Below, in pieces: positions 17,887 to 27,144 of a DNA stretch of 64,000 bases; position 1 is the stretch's first letter, and each line of letters begins with the position of its first letter. A model generated the notes under the pieces. That model was not told the origin of the DNA and ran no database searches. It worked only from the letters and a program-made list of their open reading frames with translations. Origin of the DNA: Serratia sarumanii. GTDB taxonomy: Bacteria > Pseudomonadota > Gammaproteobacteria > Enterobacterales > Enterobacteriaceae. The translations under genes were made by a program, and so were the position numbers. The stretch covers positions 1,674,001-1,738,000 of the forward strand of contig NZ_CP124750.1 of NCBI RefSeq assembly GCF_029962605.1. Reading direction: 5' to 3'.

Positions 17887-17910
17887 GCTAAATTCAGTAT
17901 CAAATTTAGC
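17887..17910. promoter_or_regulatory. operator of the toxin-antitoxin operon
   Basis: GCTAAATT (17887-17894), an 8-base spacer CAGTATCA, then AATTTAGC (17903-17910): a perfect inverted repeat 15 bases before the antitoxin start. Such palindromes are bound by antitoxin dimers for autorepression. The AT-rich sequence stands out from its surroundings. Confidence 0.7.
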
Positions 17911-17972
17911 ACTAAATGGATGGGGTAGCAATCGGATGGAGCCGCCAAAGGATGGCGGCTCCACATGCGGAC

Positions 17973-18707
17973 TTACTGCGGGAACCACTTGTCGTTGATG
18001 GCCTTGTAGGTGCCGTCGGCCTTGATGGCGTCCAGCGCGGCGTTCAGCTTGGCCAGCAGCGCCTGGTTGTCCGGGCGCACCGCGATGCCGAGACCTGTGC
18101 CGAAGTATTGCGCGTCGGTAACGTGTTCACCGACCGGCGCCAGCTGCGGGTTGGTTTTCAGCCACTCGTTCACCACGGCGGTGTCGCCGAACACGCCATC
18201 AATACGGCCGTTTTTCAGCTCCAGAATGGCGTTTTGGTAGCTGTCGTAAGAGACGGTGGTAATCTCCGGATGCTTGTCCTGCATGTATTTCTGGTGGGTG
18301 GTGCCGTTTTCCATGCCGAGTTTTTTGCCTTTCAGATCCGCCAGCGAGCTGAACTTGCCTTTTTGCGCAATCACGATCGCCGAGTTGGCGTAGTAAGGCT
18401 GGGTGAAGGCGACCTGTTTGCTGCGCTCCGGCGTGATATCCATACCGGAAATCACCGCATCGTATTTCTTGAATTTCAGCGCGGCGATCAGGCTGTCGAA
18501 CGCCTGGTTGGTGAAGGTGCACTGCGCCTGCATCTGCTTGCACAGCGCGTTGGCCAGATCGATATCGAAGCCGACGATCTGGTTATTGGCGTCGAGCGAT
18601 TCGAACGGCGGGTAAGTGGCGGAAGCGGCGAAGCGGATGGTCTCGGCCGCGGTGGCGTTAAAGGTGATTCCGGCCAACATCGTCGCGGCAAGCAGCAGTT
18701 TTTTCAT
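17973..18707 (-). CDS. artJ: arginine-binding periplasmic protein ArtJ
   Basis: A 244-residue solute-binding protein of the amino-acid (SBP_bac_3) family with a Sec signal peptide ending ATA. Mature protein begins AETIRFAASATYPPFESLD; conserved binding residues lie in GFDIDLANALCKQMQAQCTF and DAVISGMDITPERSKQV. It delivers L-arginine to the ArtPQM transporter. The position alone after artM, with its own ARG boxes, matches E. coli artJ. It is about two-thirds identical by eye to ArtI upstream, so the pair is an old duplication. Confidence 0.93.
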   Translation of the reverse strand: MKKLLLAATMLAGITFNATAAETIRFAASATYPPFESLDANNQIVGFDIDLANALCKQMQAQCTFTNQAFDSLIAALKFKKYDAVISGMDITPERSKQVAFTQPYYANSAIVIAQKGKFSSLADLKGKKLGMENGTTHQKYMQDKHPEITTVSYDSYQNAILELKNGRIDGVFGDTAVVNEWLKTNPQLAPVGEHVTDAQYFGTGLGIAVRPDNQALLAKLNAALDAIKADGTYKAINDKWFPQ

Positions 18708-18815
18708 GCGTAGAGCTCCTGTCTGGATCCTGAAAGTGATTTTTCGCTATCGTTTGTTTTTACTGGTAATCGCCAGAGGTTTTTGCGAGGACACCTGCTG
18801 ATAACCCTGCCATCG

Positions 18816-18854
18816 AGTGAATTAAAATGCAATGAAAATGATTAAATATTGCCT
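18816..18854. promoter_or_regulatory. tandem ARG boxes upstream of artJ (ArgR operator)
   Basis: Box 1 (18816-18833) AGTGAATTAAAATGCAAT has one mismatch to the core TGAATNNNNATTCA; box 2 (18837-18854) contains TGATTAAATATT with three. The 3-bp spacing is the hallmark of ArgR operators. They lie about 110 bp before artJ, so arginine repression of artJ is expected. Confidence 0.75.
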
Positions 18855-18863
18855 CGAGAATAA

Positions 18864-18890
18864 AAAAAGCCCCGCACTACGGCGGGGCTT
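18864..18890 (-). terminator. terminator of the artPIQM operon
   Basis: On the minus strand AAGCCCCGC, 6-base loop, GCGGGGCTT followed by seven T residues, 15 bases after the artM stop. This separates artM from artJ transcription. Confidence 0.9.
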
Positions 18891-18904
18891 GAGGGGAGGC
18901 GGCC

Positions 18905-19573
18905 TCAGTTGCGGCGCTCAAACGCCAGCGCGCGGCGCTCCACCAGCCGCATCAGCAGCGTCAGCAGGCCGTTAACGCACAGGTACACCAGGCCTGCGGC
19001 GCCAAACACCATGACGTCGTAAGTGCGGCCGTACATCAGCTGGCTGTAGCCCATCACTTCCATCAGCGTGATGGTGTAAGCCAGCGAGGTGCTTTTGAAC
19101 ACCAGCACCACTTCGTTGGAGTAAGACGACAGCGCGCGCTTGAAGGCGAACGGCAGCAGGATGCGCAGCGTCTGCCGGCGCGACATGCCCAGCGCTTCGC
19201 ACGACTGCCATTGCCCGGCTGGAATGGCGCGCACCGCGCCGTAGAACAGTTGCGTGGTGTAGGCCGCGCTGTTCAGCGCCAGCGCTATCATCGCGCACAG
19301 CCAAGGCTGCGACAGCAGATTCCACAGCCACGGGTAGTCGCGGATCGCCGGGAACTGGCCGGGGCCGTAGTAGATCAGGAAGATCTGCACCAGCAACGGC
19401 GTGCCGGTGAACAGCGTCACGTAGATCTTGACCAGCGGCGTCAGGATTGGCGTTTTCAGCGTCAGGATCACCGTCAGCAGCAGCGACAGCACCAGCGCGA
19501 CGATCAGCGCGGCGACGGTCAGCGTCAGGCTGGTGTGCAACCCTTTGAGGATTTCCGGCAAATACTCAATCAT
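18905..19573 (-). CDS. artM: arginine ABC transporter permease ArtM
   Basis: A 222-residue permease, E. coli length, with five membrane helices and the EAA loop region (SCEALGMSRRQTLRILLPFAFKRALSSYSNE). It forms the channel together with ArtQ. Its start overlaps the end of artQ by one base, so translation is coupled. Confidence 0.95.
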   Translation of the reverse strand: MIEYLPEILKGLHTSLTLTVAALIVALVLSLLLTVILTLKTPILTPLVKIYVTLFTGTPLLVQIFLIYYGPGQFPAIRDYPWLWNLLSQPWLCAMIALALNSAAYTTQLFYGAVRAIPAGQWQSCEALGMSRRQTLRILLPFAFKRALSSYSNEVVLVFKSTSLAYTITLMEVMGYSQLMYGRTYDVMVFGAAGLVYLCVNGLLTLLMRLVERRALAFERRN

Positions 19574-20289
19574 CAGACCGGCCCCCGCTCAAAGCGCGTG
19601 GCGCGCAGCTCAATGCGTTTGATGACGTATTGGCTGAACAGCGTCACCAGCAGGTAGATGGCCGCCGCGATCACATACCAGGTAAAAGGCTCCTGGGTGC
19701 GGGTGGCGATGCTCTTGGTTTGCAGCATCAGATCGTTCACGCTGATCAGCGACACCAGCGCGGTGTCTTTCAGCAGCACCAGCCACTGGTTGCCGAGGCC
19801 GGGCAGGGCGTGGCGCCACATCTGCGGCATGATCAGGCGAAAGAAGATCGCCGCCTTGCCGAGCCCCAGCGCCTGGCCGGACTCCCACTGCCCCTGCGGC
19901 ACCGCTTTCAGCGCGCCGCGCAGCGTCTGCGAGGCGTAGGCGGAATAGAGCAGGGCCAGAGCGATCACCCCGCACAGGAACGGGCTGACTTCGAAATTGT
20001 CGATCGCCAGCTGAATCGGCAGCTGGAACAGACCGAGGTTGAGGGTAAAGCCGTCGGAGAGCATCAGCAGCAGCTGCGACGAACCGAAATAGATAAACAG
20101 CACCACCAGGATTTCCGGCAGGCCGCGCAGCACGGTCACCCAGGCGGTGCCGAGCCAGCTGACCGCTTTCCAGCGGGACGATTCCCATACGGCGAACAGC
20201 ATCGCCAGAATCAGCCCGAGGATCAGGGCGCAAACGGCAAGGCCGACGGTCATGCCGGCGGCGCTTGCTAAAGGTTGAAATTCATTCAT
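19573..20289 (-). CDS. artQ: arginine ABC transporter permease ArtQ
   Basis: A 238-residue permease, equal in length to E. coli ArtQ, with five helices and the EAA loop [20 protein letters not shown]. It lies 9 bases after artI and overlaps artM. It partners ArtM and is powered by ArtP. Confidence 0.95.
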   Translation of the reverse strand: MNEFQPLASAAGMTVGLAVCALILGLILAMLFAVWESSRWKAVSWLGTAWVTVLRGLPEILVVLFIYFGSSQLLLMLSDGFTLNLGLFQLPIQLAIDNFEVSPFLCGVIALALLYSAYASQTLRGALKAVPQGQWESGQALGLGKAAIFFRLIMPQMWRHALPGLGNQWLVLLKDTALVSLISVNDLMLQTKSIATRTQEPFTWYVIAAAIYLLVTLFSQYVIKRIELRATRFERGPV

Positions 20290-20298
20290 CGGGGCGTA

Positions 20299-21030
20299 TT
20301 ACTGCTGGAACCATTTTTTGTAGATGGTTTCATAGGTCCCATCCTGCTTGATCTTGTCCAGAGCGGCGTTGAACTTGCCCTGCAGCTCGGTGTTCTTCTG
20401 GCGTACCGCGATGCCGAGGCCGGTGCCGAAGTAGTCTTTATCCGTGACTTTGGCGCCCACTGCCGCCAGCGCGTCATTCTGCTTCAGCCATTCGTTAACC
20501 ACCGCGGTATCGCCGAACACCGCATCAACGCGGCCGTTCTTCAGATCCAAAATGGCGTTCTGGTAGCTGTCGTAAGGCACGGTGGTGATTTCCGGGTGCT
20601 TGTCGGTCAGGTATTTCTGGTGGGTGGTGCCGTTTTGCACGCCCACTTTCTTGCCTTTCAGCGCCGCCACGTCGGCGATTTTGCCTTTCTGCGCGATGAA
20701 CAGCGCCGAATTATCGTAGTACGGCTTGGTGAACAGCACCTGCTTTTCACGTTCCGGCGTAATGTCCATGCCGGCCATCACCGCATCGAAACGCTTGAAT
20801 TTAAGGCTTGGGATCAGGCTGTCGAACGCCTGGTTGGTGAAGGTGCACTCGGCCTGCATCTCTTTGCACAGCGCGTTGGCCAGATCGACATCAAAACCCT
20901 GAATCTTGTTGCCGGCGTCAATAAATTCAAATGGAGGATAGGAGGCTTCGGTAGCGAAACGGATGGTTTCGGCTGCGGAGGCGGAAACGCTGATGCCGGC
21001 CAGAACGGCGGCGATTATTAGTTTTTTCAT
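20299..21030 (-). CDS. artI: arginine-type binding protein ArtI
   Basis: A 243-residue periplasmic binding protein with signal peptide MKKLIIAAVLAGISVSASA and mature start AETIRFATEASYPPFE. The same binding motifs as ArtJ are visible (GFDVDLANALCKEMQAECTF, DAVMAGMDITPERE). It belongs to artPIQM. Its ligand in E. coli is less certain than that of ArtJ. Confidence 0.94.
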   Translation of the reverse strand: MKKLIIAAVLAGISVSASAAETIRFATEASYPPFEFIDAGNKIQGFDVDLANALCKEMQAECTFTNQAFDSLIPSLKFKRFDAVMAGMDITPEREKQVLFTKPYYDNSALFIAQKGKIADVAALKGKKVGVQNGTTHQKYLTDKHPEITTVPYDSYQNAILDLKNGRVDAVFGDTAVVNEWLKQNDALAAVGAKVTDKDYFGTGLGIAVRQKNTELQGKFNAALDKIKQDGTYETIYKKWFQQ

Positions 21031-21062
21031 CGCAAACTCCCCAAATTACAGCAAGTTAATTG

Positions 21063-21791
21063 TTAGTGTGATAAGTAGTTGGCAAACTCGGTGGTCCGCG
21101 GCTGCGTGAAGTGGCTGCTGTCGCCTTGCTCCACCACGTGGCCGTTTTCCATGTACACCACGCGGCTGGCGGTCTTGCGCGCCACTTCCACTTCGTGGGT
21201 GACGATCACCTGCGTGATGCCGGTGCCGGCCAGTTCGCGAATGATGCTGACGATCTGAGCGGTGATTTCCGGATCCAGCGCCGCGGTCGGTTCATCGAAC
21301 AGCAGCACCTGCGGTTCCATCATCAGGGCGCGGGCGATTGCCACGCGCTGCTGCTGGCCGCCGGAAAGGTGCAGCGGGAAGCGATCGGCGAAGTCGGTCA
21401 GGCGCAGGCGCTTGAGCAGCTTGTCGGCGCGCTCCATCGCCTGAGCCTTGGTCAGACCCAGCACGCGGCAAGGCGCTTCGATCAGGTTCTGAACCACGGT
21501 GAGGTGAGGCCACAGGTTGTATTGCTGGAACACCATGCCGACATTTTGACGCAGTTCGCGAATGGCTTTCTCGCCAGGCGCCTGCTTGAAGTCGAATTGG
21601 TTGCCGGCGATCTGCAGTTGGCCCGAACGCGGCATTTCCAGCAGGTTCAGCACCCGCAGCAATGAACTTTTCCCGGCGCCGCTTGGGCCAAGCAGCACCA
21701 GGGTTTCCCCGGCTGGACAATCCAGCGTGATGTCAAACAGCGCCTGGTGAGCGCCGTAATAGCAATTGATACCGTTAAGTTGAATACTCAT
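21063..21791 (-). CDS. artP: arginine ABC transporter ATP-binding protein ArtP
   Basis: A 242-residue ATPase, E. coli length. Walker [10 protein letters not shown], signature [15 protein letters not shown] and Walker [13 protein letters not shown] are present. ATG 21791 gives the conserved [16 protein letters not shown]; a start 7 codons upstream is possible but not conserved. First gene of artPIQM, transcribed from a region with ARG boxes. Confidence 0.95.
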   Translation of the reverse strand: MSIQLNGINCYYGAHQALFDITLDCPAGETLVLLGPSGAGKSSLLRVLNLLEMPRSGQLQIAGNQFDFKQAPGEKAIRELRQNVGMVFQQYNLWPHLTVVQNLIEAPCRVLGLTKAQAMERADKLLKRLRLTDFADRFPLHLSGGQQQRVAIARALMMEPQVLLFDEPTAALDPEITAQIVSIIRELAGTGITQVIVTHEVEVARKTASRVVYMENGHVVEQGDSSHFTQPRTTEFANYLSH

Positions 21792-21835
21792 GCGCCAGAA
21801 TTGAATAGACATTGATGCCGCAAATGTTAACTTCC

Positions 21836-21874
21836 ACAGAATACTTATGCAATCTTTGTGCGTTAAAATTTATG
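21836..21874. promoter_or_regulatory. tandem ARG boxes upstream of artPIQM (ArgR operator)
   Basis: Box 1 (21836-21853) contains AGAATACTTATGCAAT, box 2 (21857-21874) contains TGCGTTAAAATTTATG; each has about three mismatches to TGAATNNNNATTCA, and they are separated by exactly 3 bp. They lie 45-80 bp before the artP ATG, the expected place for ArgR repression. Confidence 0.7.
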
Positions 21875-22055
21875 AGTGTGCGGCGGGACAGTAAAAGATT
21901 AGCACAAGATACCGCGACTCAAGCCGAGGGAGGGGATTTGTGGTGCAGGCTGTGAGATCGGTAGCGAAATTTTTTCTATTGGACGAAATCTGAGCGGCAG
22001 GCGGGAGGCGGGGATGGCCGACGCGGCAAACCCGCGTCGGCCGGGGGATCGCGGG

Positions 22056-22598
22056 TTACTGGTTTTCCAACACCTGGCGCACGCTGCCGTTGGTGGCATG
22101 CGCTGGAACATTCAGGTAGCGAATATCATCAACCACCCAGCAGGTGCCTTCGCGCACCATCAGCACTTCGTCCTGCCAGTTCACGGTGCTGTTGGCGTCT
22201 TTTTGGTAGCTCAAGTCGACGCGCAGCGGGATGTTTTTCGCATCGGTGTTAGGAATGGTCGAGGCGCTGGCGACGGACGCGCTGCCTGGCCCCTGCGCAT
22301 TGCCGGAGAACAAGTCGCCGGTGATCCGATGCTTGCCCGGGTTCTGGGCGGCGCTGACCAGATCCTGATACAGCACTTTGCTCAGGTAAGGCTGCAGCTG
22401 CGCCAGGCGGTTACTGTCCGGCAGGCCAGCGCCCTGCTGGATGCGCAGGTCATAGAACTTTTGCGCGACCGTATCCGGGCCGCCTTCCACACAGCTGCCG
22501 CTGCGGGTGCCGATATCCTTGTATGCCGGTTCCACCGTGGTACAGGCACTCAGCAACAGCGCTAAGGGTAAAACAGCCGCAATCGTTTTTGTTTTCAT
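22056..22598 (-). CDS. ybjP: YbjP lipoprotein
   Basis: A 180-residue lipoprotein. Lipobox LLSAC with the acylated cysteine at residue 18, followed by TTVEPAYKDIGTRSG as in E. coli YbjP. Conserved segments include SVASASTIPNTDAKNIPLRVDLSY and WQDEVLMVREGTCWVVDDIRYL. Probably an envelope protein; function unknown. Divergent from ybjQ. Confidence 0.9.
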   Translation of the reverse strand: MKTKTIAAVLPLALLLSACTTVEPAYKDIGTRSGSCVEGGPDTVAQKFYDLRIQQGAGLPDSNRLAQLQPYLSKVLYQDLVSAAQNPGKHRITGDLFSGNAQGPGSASVASASTIPNTDAKNIPLRVDLSYQKDANSTVNWQDEVLMVREGTCWVVDDIRYLNVPAHATNGSVRQVLENQ

Positions 22599-22757
22599 CT
22601 TATTACCTTATGTGAAAGTCTCTACCATGAAGACCGATAGCTTACAGTATAAATGCGTTTTTTGGCCTTGCATTCGTACTGCGTGCCATTGATTAAGCGA
22701 ACATAACGCTAATCTTCTGGTCATAGATACGTTGAATTAATCAAACAAGGAATTCTG

Positions 22758-23081
22758 ATGCAGCTTTCAACTACCCCGACCCTGGAAGGGTTCACCATCA
22801 CCGAATACTGCGGCGTGGTCACCGGCGAAGCGATCCTCGGCGCCAACATCTTTCGTGATTTCTTCGCCGGCGTGCGCGATATCGTCGGCGGCCGCTCGGG
22901 CGCTTATGAGAAAGAGCTGCGCAAGGCGCGCTTGATCGCGTTCGAAGAGCTGGAAGATCAGGCGAAAGAGCTGGGCGCCAACGCGGTGGTCGGCATCGAT
23001 ATCGATTATGAAACCGTTGGCAAAGACGGCAGCATGCTGATGGTGACCGTCAGCGGCACCGCGGTGAAAGCCAGCCGCTAA
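22758..23081 (+). CDS. ybjQ: YbjQ, UPF0145 family protein
   Basis: A 107-residue cytoplasmic protein of the YbjQ/UPF0145 (DUF74) family, with the family start [29 protein letters not shown] broken by the [14 protein letters not shown] motif, and [10 protein letters not shown] near the end. These proteins form pentamers; their role is unknown. Ribosome site aagga precedes the ATG. Confidence 0.93.
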   Translation: MQLSTTPTLEGFTITEYCGVVTGEAILGANIFRDFFAGVRDIVGGRSGAYEKELRKARLIAFEELEDQAKELGANAVVGIDIDYETVGKDGSMLMVTVSGTAVKASR

Positions 23082-23092
23082 TCCCACTCCCC

Positions 23093-23119
23093 AACGCCCT
23101 GGCGCGTCCGGGGCGTTTT
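23093..23119 (+). terminator. terminator after ybjQ
   Basis: AACGCCC (23093-23099), 11-base loop, GGGCGTT followed by further T residues, 11 bases after the ybjQ stop. Confidence 0.7.
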
Positions 23120-23200
23120 ACTTTGTCCGACGGTGGTTTCCGTGGCGATTATTGATTAACGTTAACGCTATATCAGGTCATCACATCACAGGGAGGATAA

Positions 23201-24037
23201 GTGAAAATTTGGCCAGGGATCATCGCCGCCGCGCTGCTGGCGGGATGCCAAAATCCGCAGCAGGACACGCTCGTCGATCGCGGCGCTTACCAGCTCGAAA
23301 CCCTGCATCAGGCGCAGGGCGCGGATCAACGCATCCGCTTTCTGGTGATGCACTACACGGCGGAAGACTTCCACTCATCGCTGAAAACGCTGACCGACGA
23401 ACACGTCAGCGCGCATTATCTGCTGCCGGCGCATCCGCAGCGCGAACACGGTAAACCGACGGTGTTCCGCCTGGTGCCGGAAGCGATGCGCGCCTGGCAT
23501 GCCGGCGCCAGCGCCTGGCGCGGCCGCAGCAACCTCAATGACACCTCGATCGGCATCGAAATCGTCAACAAGGGCTTCACCCGCAGCATGCTGTTCACCC
23601 ACTGGCAGCCCTATACGGCGGAGCAGATCGCCGTGCTGATCCCGCTGAGCCGCGACATCATCCAACGCTATGGCATCCAGCCGCAGGACGTGGTGGGGCA
23701 CAGCGACATCGCGCCGCAGCGTAAACAGGATCCCGGCCCGCTGTTCCCCTGGCGGCAGCTGGCCCAGGCCGGCATCGGCGCCTGGCCGGACGAACGCGAC
23801 GTGCAGCGTTTGCTGGCGGGGCGCGATCGCCATGCGCCGGTACCGATGGCGCCGCTGCTCGAAAAGCTGGCGCGTTACGGCTACGCGATCGACCCGTCGT
23901 GGAATGCGCGGCAGCAGCGCAATGTGCTGGCGGCGTTTCAGATGCACTTCCGGCCCGACGATGTGCGCGGCGAACCGGATGCGGAGAGTGAAGCGATTGT
24001 CGATGCGCTGCTGGTGAAGTACGGCGCGGCGCGTTGA
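23201..24037 (+). CDS. amiD: N-acetylmuramoyl-L-alanine amidase AmiD (outer-membrane lipoprotein)
   Basis: A 278-residue lipoprotein with lipobox LLAGC and an amidase_2 catalytic domain. Zinc ligands are in LVMHYTAEDF and VVGHSDIAPQRKQDPG (His and the following Asp), with IGIEIVNKG between. A small peptidoglycan-binding domain follows from about residue 205. It cleaves the bond between MurNAc (or anhydro-MurNAc) and the peptide in murein turnover. The start is GTG 23201 after a strong gggaggat site. It ends 1 base before the convergent ybjS. Confidence 0.95.
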   Translation: MKIWPGIIAAALLAGCQNPQQDTLVDRGAYQLETLHQAQGADQRIRFLVMHYTAEDFHSSLKTLTDEHVSAHYLLPAHPQREHGKPTVFRLVPEAMRAWHAGASAWRGRSNLNDTSIGIEIVNKGFTRSMLFTHWQPYTAEQIAVLIPLSRDIIQRYGIQPQDVVGHSDIAPQRKQDPGPLFPWRQLAQAGIGAWPDERDVQRLLAGRDRHAPVPMAPLLEKLARYGYAIDPSWNARQQRNVLAAFQMHFRPDDVRGEPDAESEAIVDALLVKYGAAR

Positions 24038-25048
24038 TTACAGGCCGTGCAGCTTGCCGTGATCTTTCAGCCAGCGGGCGGTGCGCGCGATGCCTTCTTC
24101 CAGCGAGACGATCGGCTGATAGCCCAGCTCTTGCTGTGCGCGGGTGGTATCGAGCGTGAGGTCGAAATTGAGTTTGGCGACGCCGTAGTGGGTCAGCACC
24201 GGCTCCTTTTCGCTTTTGCTGCCGAGGCGCTCCATGCCGCGGGCCATCATGTCGAGCATCGGATAGGGGACGGAGCGGATATGGCACTTCATGCCCAAAT
24301 CGTCGATCAGCTGCTGCACCACGGTGCGAAGCGGGCGCGGCTGCTGGTTGGTGATGTTGTAGGCGCGGCCGGACGGCGTATCTTCTTTTAGCGTCGCCAG
24401 CCACATGGCGTGCACCGCATTCTCCAGGTACGTCATGTCCACCATCGCCGCGCCGCCGCGCGGCAGCAGCAGGTTGCCGTAGCGTTTGATCATCTGCAGC
24501 AGCCGCGGCAGCATCACCTTGTCGTGCGGCCCGAACAATCCCTGCGGGCGCAGAATGGTGAAATGGGTCTGCGGATTGGACAGCGCCAGCTGCTGGATCA
24601 CCTGCTCGCCGGCGGCCTTGCTGCGCGCGAACTCGTTGGCGTAGCGCTGCGGGCGAAAGTCTTCGGTCACGTTGCGGTGATGGTGGTAATCGAAATAGAT
24701 CGCCGGGGAAGAGATGTGAATGAACTGCGCCACGCCGTAGGCCGCCGCCCATTCGCCGAGGCGGCGGGTGGCGCGGACGTTGGCCAGTTCGAAGGCCTCT
24801 TCGGTGCCCCAGGGCGAGGTGAAGCTGGAGCAGTGCCACAGCACGTCGACGTCCGTCAGCATCGCCTTGGCCTGCGAAGAGATCAGATTGGTGAGATCGG
24901 CATGAATGAACTCCGCGCCCATTTTTTCCAGCAGGCCGCCCATCGCCTGGTTGCGGCCGGTGGCGCGCACTTTGATGCCCTGACGGCGCAGATATTCGAC
25001 GGCGTTACGGCCTAACCCACTGGTGGCACCGGTGACCAATACCTTCAT
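24038..25048 (-). CDS. ybjS: YbjS, NAD-dependent epimerase/dehydratase family protein
   Basis: A 336-residue extended short-chain dehydrogenase with Rossmann motif [10 protein letters not shown] at residues 7-16 and a catalytic YFDYHHHR region after [10 protein letters not shown], close to E. coli YbjS (337). ATG 25048 gives the conserved MKVLVTG start; the longer frame is not conserved. Substrate unknown; by family it may act on a nucleotide sugar or a steroid-like hydroxyl. Confidence 0.92.
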   Translation of the reverse strand: MKVLVTGATSGLGRNAVEYLRRQGIKVRATGRNQAMGGLLEKMGAEFIHADLTNLISSQAKAMLTDVDVLWHCSSFTSPWGTEEAFELANVRATRRLGEWAAAYGVAQFIHISSPAIYFDYHHHRNVTEDFRPQRYANEFARSKAAGEQVIQQLALSNPQTHFTILRPQGLFGPHDKVMLPRLLQMIKRYGNLLLPRGGAAMVDMTYLENAVHAMWLATLKEDTPSGRAYNITNQQPRPLRTVVQQLIDDLGMKCHIRSVPYPMLDMMARGMERLGSKSEKEPVLTHYGVAKLNFDLTLDTTRAQQELGYQPIVSLEEGIARTARWLKDHGKLHGL

Positions 25049-25206
25049 AACGGACTCTATTCTCACCCAAAATCGGAATACCGGCGGGCGCTTGCGGCGC
25101 TCCCAGCAAATAAGATGCCATTCTTCCGTGATTTCGTGCGCTATGCAATCGGAAAGCCCCGAAGCACAGCGGCAAACTGTGCGGTTGATCGACAAATGAA
25201 CGGCGT

Positions 25207-26646
25207 TCAGCGCCGTTGGCGGTCCAGGCCCTCGGCAAGTTCGGCGATGCGCTTCGCCATGCCGCGGAAAATGAACAGATGCGCGGGCATCATGGCGAAC
25301 CAATACAGCAGCCCGCTAAAGCCGGCCGGATGCCACCAGGCGCGCACGTCCAGCGTGCGGCGATCGCCGTGATCGGTAATGGTGAAGCTCAGCCGCCCCA
25401 GCCCTGGCGCCTTCATGCCGAACAGCAGCGCCAGTTGCCGCAGCGGTTTCAGCGTGATGACTTTCCAGCCGTCGATCTTGTCGCCCAGCGCCAGGCTCGC
25501 GCGCGCCGGGCGGCCATAGGCCACGCCGTTGCCGATCATGTCGTCCATGCGGGCGCGGATCCGCCACAGAATATTGGCGTAGAAATAGCCTTCTTCGCCC
25601 CCCAACTGCTGCACCGTTTGCCATAGGGCCTCGCGGGTGGCGGTGGTGTCCAGCGAACAACCGGCCTGTTTCGGATAGTAACCGTAGCCGGGGCGCCAGC
25701 GGGCCCGCGCCGCCGGATCGTAGCCCCAGTCGGCGGAATCGACCACCTCCTGTTCGCGCTGCAGCGTGGTGGCGACCGCCTGATCGAAGGTGTGCAGCCG
25801 CTGCGGGATCAGCGCCTGCAGCGGCCGGCCGTCGGCGGGCAGATCGTGCTTTAGCCCCTGGATCAGCGCGCGGGCGATCGGCGTCGGCACCGAGGTGATC
25901 AGGCTGATGAACCACACCGAAATCAGCCGCGTCGGCAAGGGGATCGGGATCAGCCAGCGCCGCTTGCCGCTGAGGGCGATAAAGCGTTTGAACATATCCT
26001 GATAGCTGAGGTACTCCGGCCCGGCAATGTCGAAGATGCGGTGTTCCTGCGCCGGGTGCGCCAGCAGATCGGCCAGATAAACCAGCAGGTTCTCCAGCGC
26101 CACCGGCGACGACTTGGAGCGCACCCAGCGCGGCGGCGTCAGCACCGGCAGGTTATAGACCATGTCGCGCATCACTTCGAACGCCGCCGAGCCGGGGCCG
26201 ACGATGATGCCGGCGCGCAGTTCGGTCACCGGCACGCCGCTCTGGCGCAAAATTTCGCCGGTCAGGCGGCGGGCCGCCAGGTGGGGCGAACTGTCGTCGT
26301 TCGGCTGCAGCGCGCCGAGAAAGATCACCTGTTTGACGCCGGCATTGCGCAGCGCGTCGCGCAGGTTTTCCGCTGCCTGGCGCTCCTTCTCGATAAAATC
26401 GTCGCCGTCGCCCATTGCGTGCACCAGATAGTAAAGCGTATCTGTCTCCCACAGCGCCGCGCTCAGGGTCTCCGGGCGGTACAGATCGGCATACAGGCAG
26501 TTGACCTGCGGCCAGTTCTGCTCCTGCAGCCACTCGATGCGCCGCGCGGCGGCGGTAATCTGATGCCCCTGTTCGATCAGGTGCGGGATCAGGTTCTGAC
26601 CTATATAGCCGCTGGCTCCAAGAACCAGTACGCGTTGGGGTGTCAT
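25207..26646 (-). CDS. ybjT: YbjT, NAD(P)-binding protein with DUF2867 domain
   Basis: A 479-residue protein: N-terminal atypical SDR fold with [10 protein letters not shown] (residues 9-18), and a C-terminal DUF2867 domain ([24 protein letters not shown], ending in a hydrophobic [19 protein letters not shown]). Close to E. coli YbjT (476). ATG 26646 gives the conserved [11 protein letters not shown] start. Function unknown. In E. coli ltaE follows in this direction of the map, but here a foreign block intervenes. Confidence 0.92.
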   Translation of the reverse strand: MTPQRVLVLGASGYIGQNLIPHLIEQGHQITAAARRIEWLQEQNWPQVNCLYADLYRPETLSAALWETDTLYYLVHAMGDGDDFIEKERQAAENLRDALRNAGVKQVIFLGALQPNDDSSPHLAARRLTGEILRQSGVPVTELRAGIIVGPGSAAFEVMRDMVYNLPVLTPPRWVRSKSSPVALENLLVYLADLLAHPAQEHRIFDIAGPEYLSYQDMFKRFIALSGKRRWLIPIPLPTRLISVWFISLITSVPTPIARALIQGLKHDLPADGRPLQALIPQRLHTFDQAVATTLQREQEVVDSADWGYDPAARARWRPGYGYYPKQAGCSLDTTATREALWQTVQQLGGEEGYFYANILWRIRARMDDMIGNGVAYGRPARASLALGDKIDGWKVITLKPLRQLALLFGMKAPGLGRLSFTITDHGDRRTLDVRAWWHPAGFSGLLYWFAMMPAHLFIFRGMAKRIAELAEGLDRQRR

Positions 26647-26796
26647 CGGGCCGCCTTGTGCGGTAGAGGATTGGCAGAACGACAGGATGCCAAATTCGGG
26701 GTTTAAATGCACTTTTTGTATGGGTATAAGCCGGTTGCATCCATCGTGGCGCAGGTTCACACTACGCGCCCTTTATCGAACGAAAAACCGGATGCC

Positions 26797-27144
26797 ATGA
26801 AGCTCAATGTGATTTGTTACGCCCTGCTGGGCCTGGCGCTGGTCGCCAGCCTGTTCTCGCTGCATCCGGTGTGGATGTGGTTGCTGCTGGCCAACCTGCT
26901 GACGTTTCTGATCTACGGCGGCGATAAGCTGGCGGCGCGCAAGGGGTGGCGGCGGGTGCCGGAGGCGACGCTGTTGCTGTTCGGCGCGCTGGGCGGGTGG
27001 TTGGGCGCACTGGCGGCACAGCAGCTGTTTCGCCACAAAACCCAGAAGCAGCCGTTTAAAACCTGGTTCATCCTCAGCGTGGCGCTCAACCTGGTGGCGG
27101 TGCTGGGGCTGTGGTACTGGGTTTATGGCCGCTGGATCTTCTGA
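26797..27144 (+). CDS. DUF1294 small membrane protein
   Basis: A 115-residue protein with three to four membrane segments and the DUF1294 pattern: YGGDKLAARKGWRRVPEATLLL, GGWLGALAAQQLFRHKTQKQPF. ATG 26797 matches the usual N-terminus. It is not at this place in E. coli and begins the inserted block between ybjT and ltaE. Its stop directly abuts that of the convergent RpiR regulator. Function unknown. Confidence 0.85.
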   Translation: MKLNVICYALLGLALVASLFSLHPVWMWLLLANLLTFLIYGGDKLAARKGWRRVPEATLLLFGALGGWLGALAAQQLFRHKTQKQPFKTWFILSVALNLVAVLGLWYWVYGRWIF

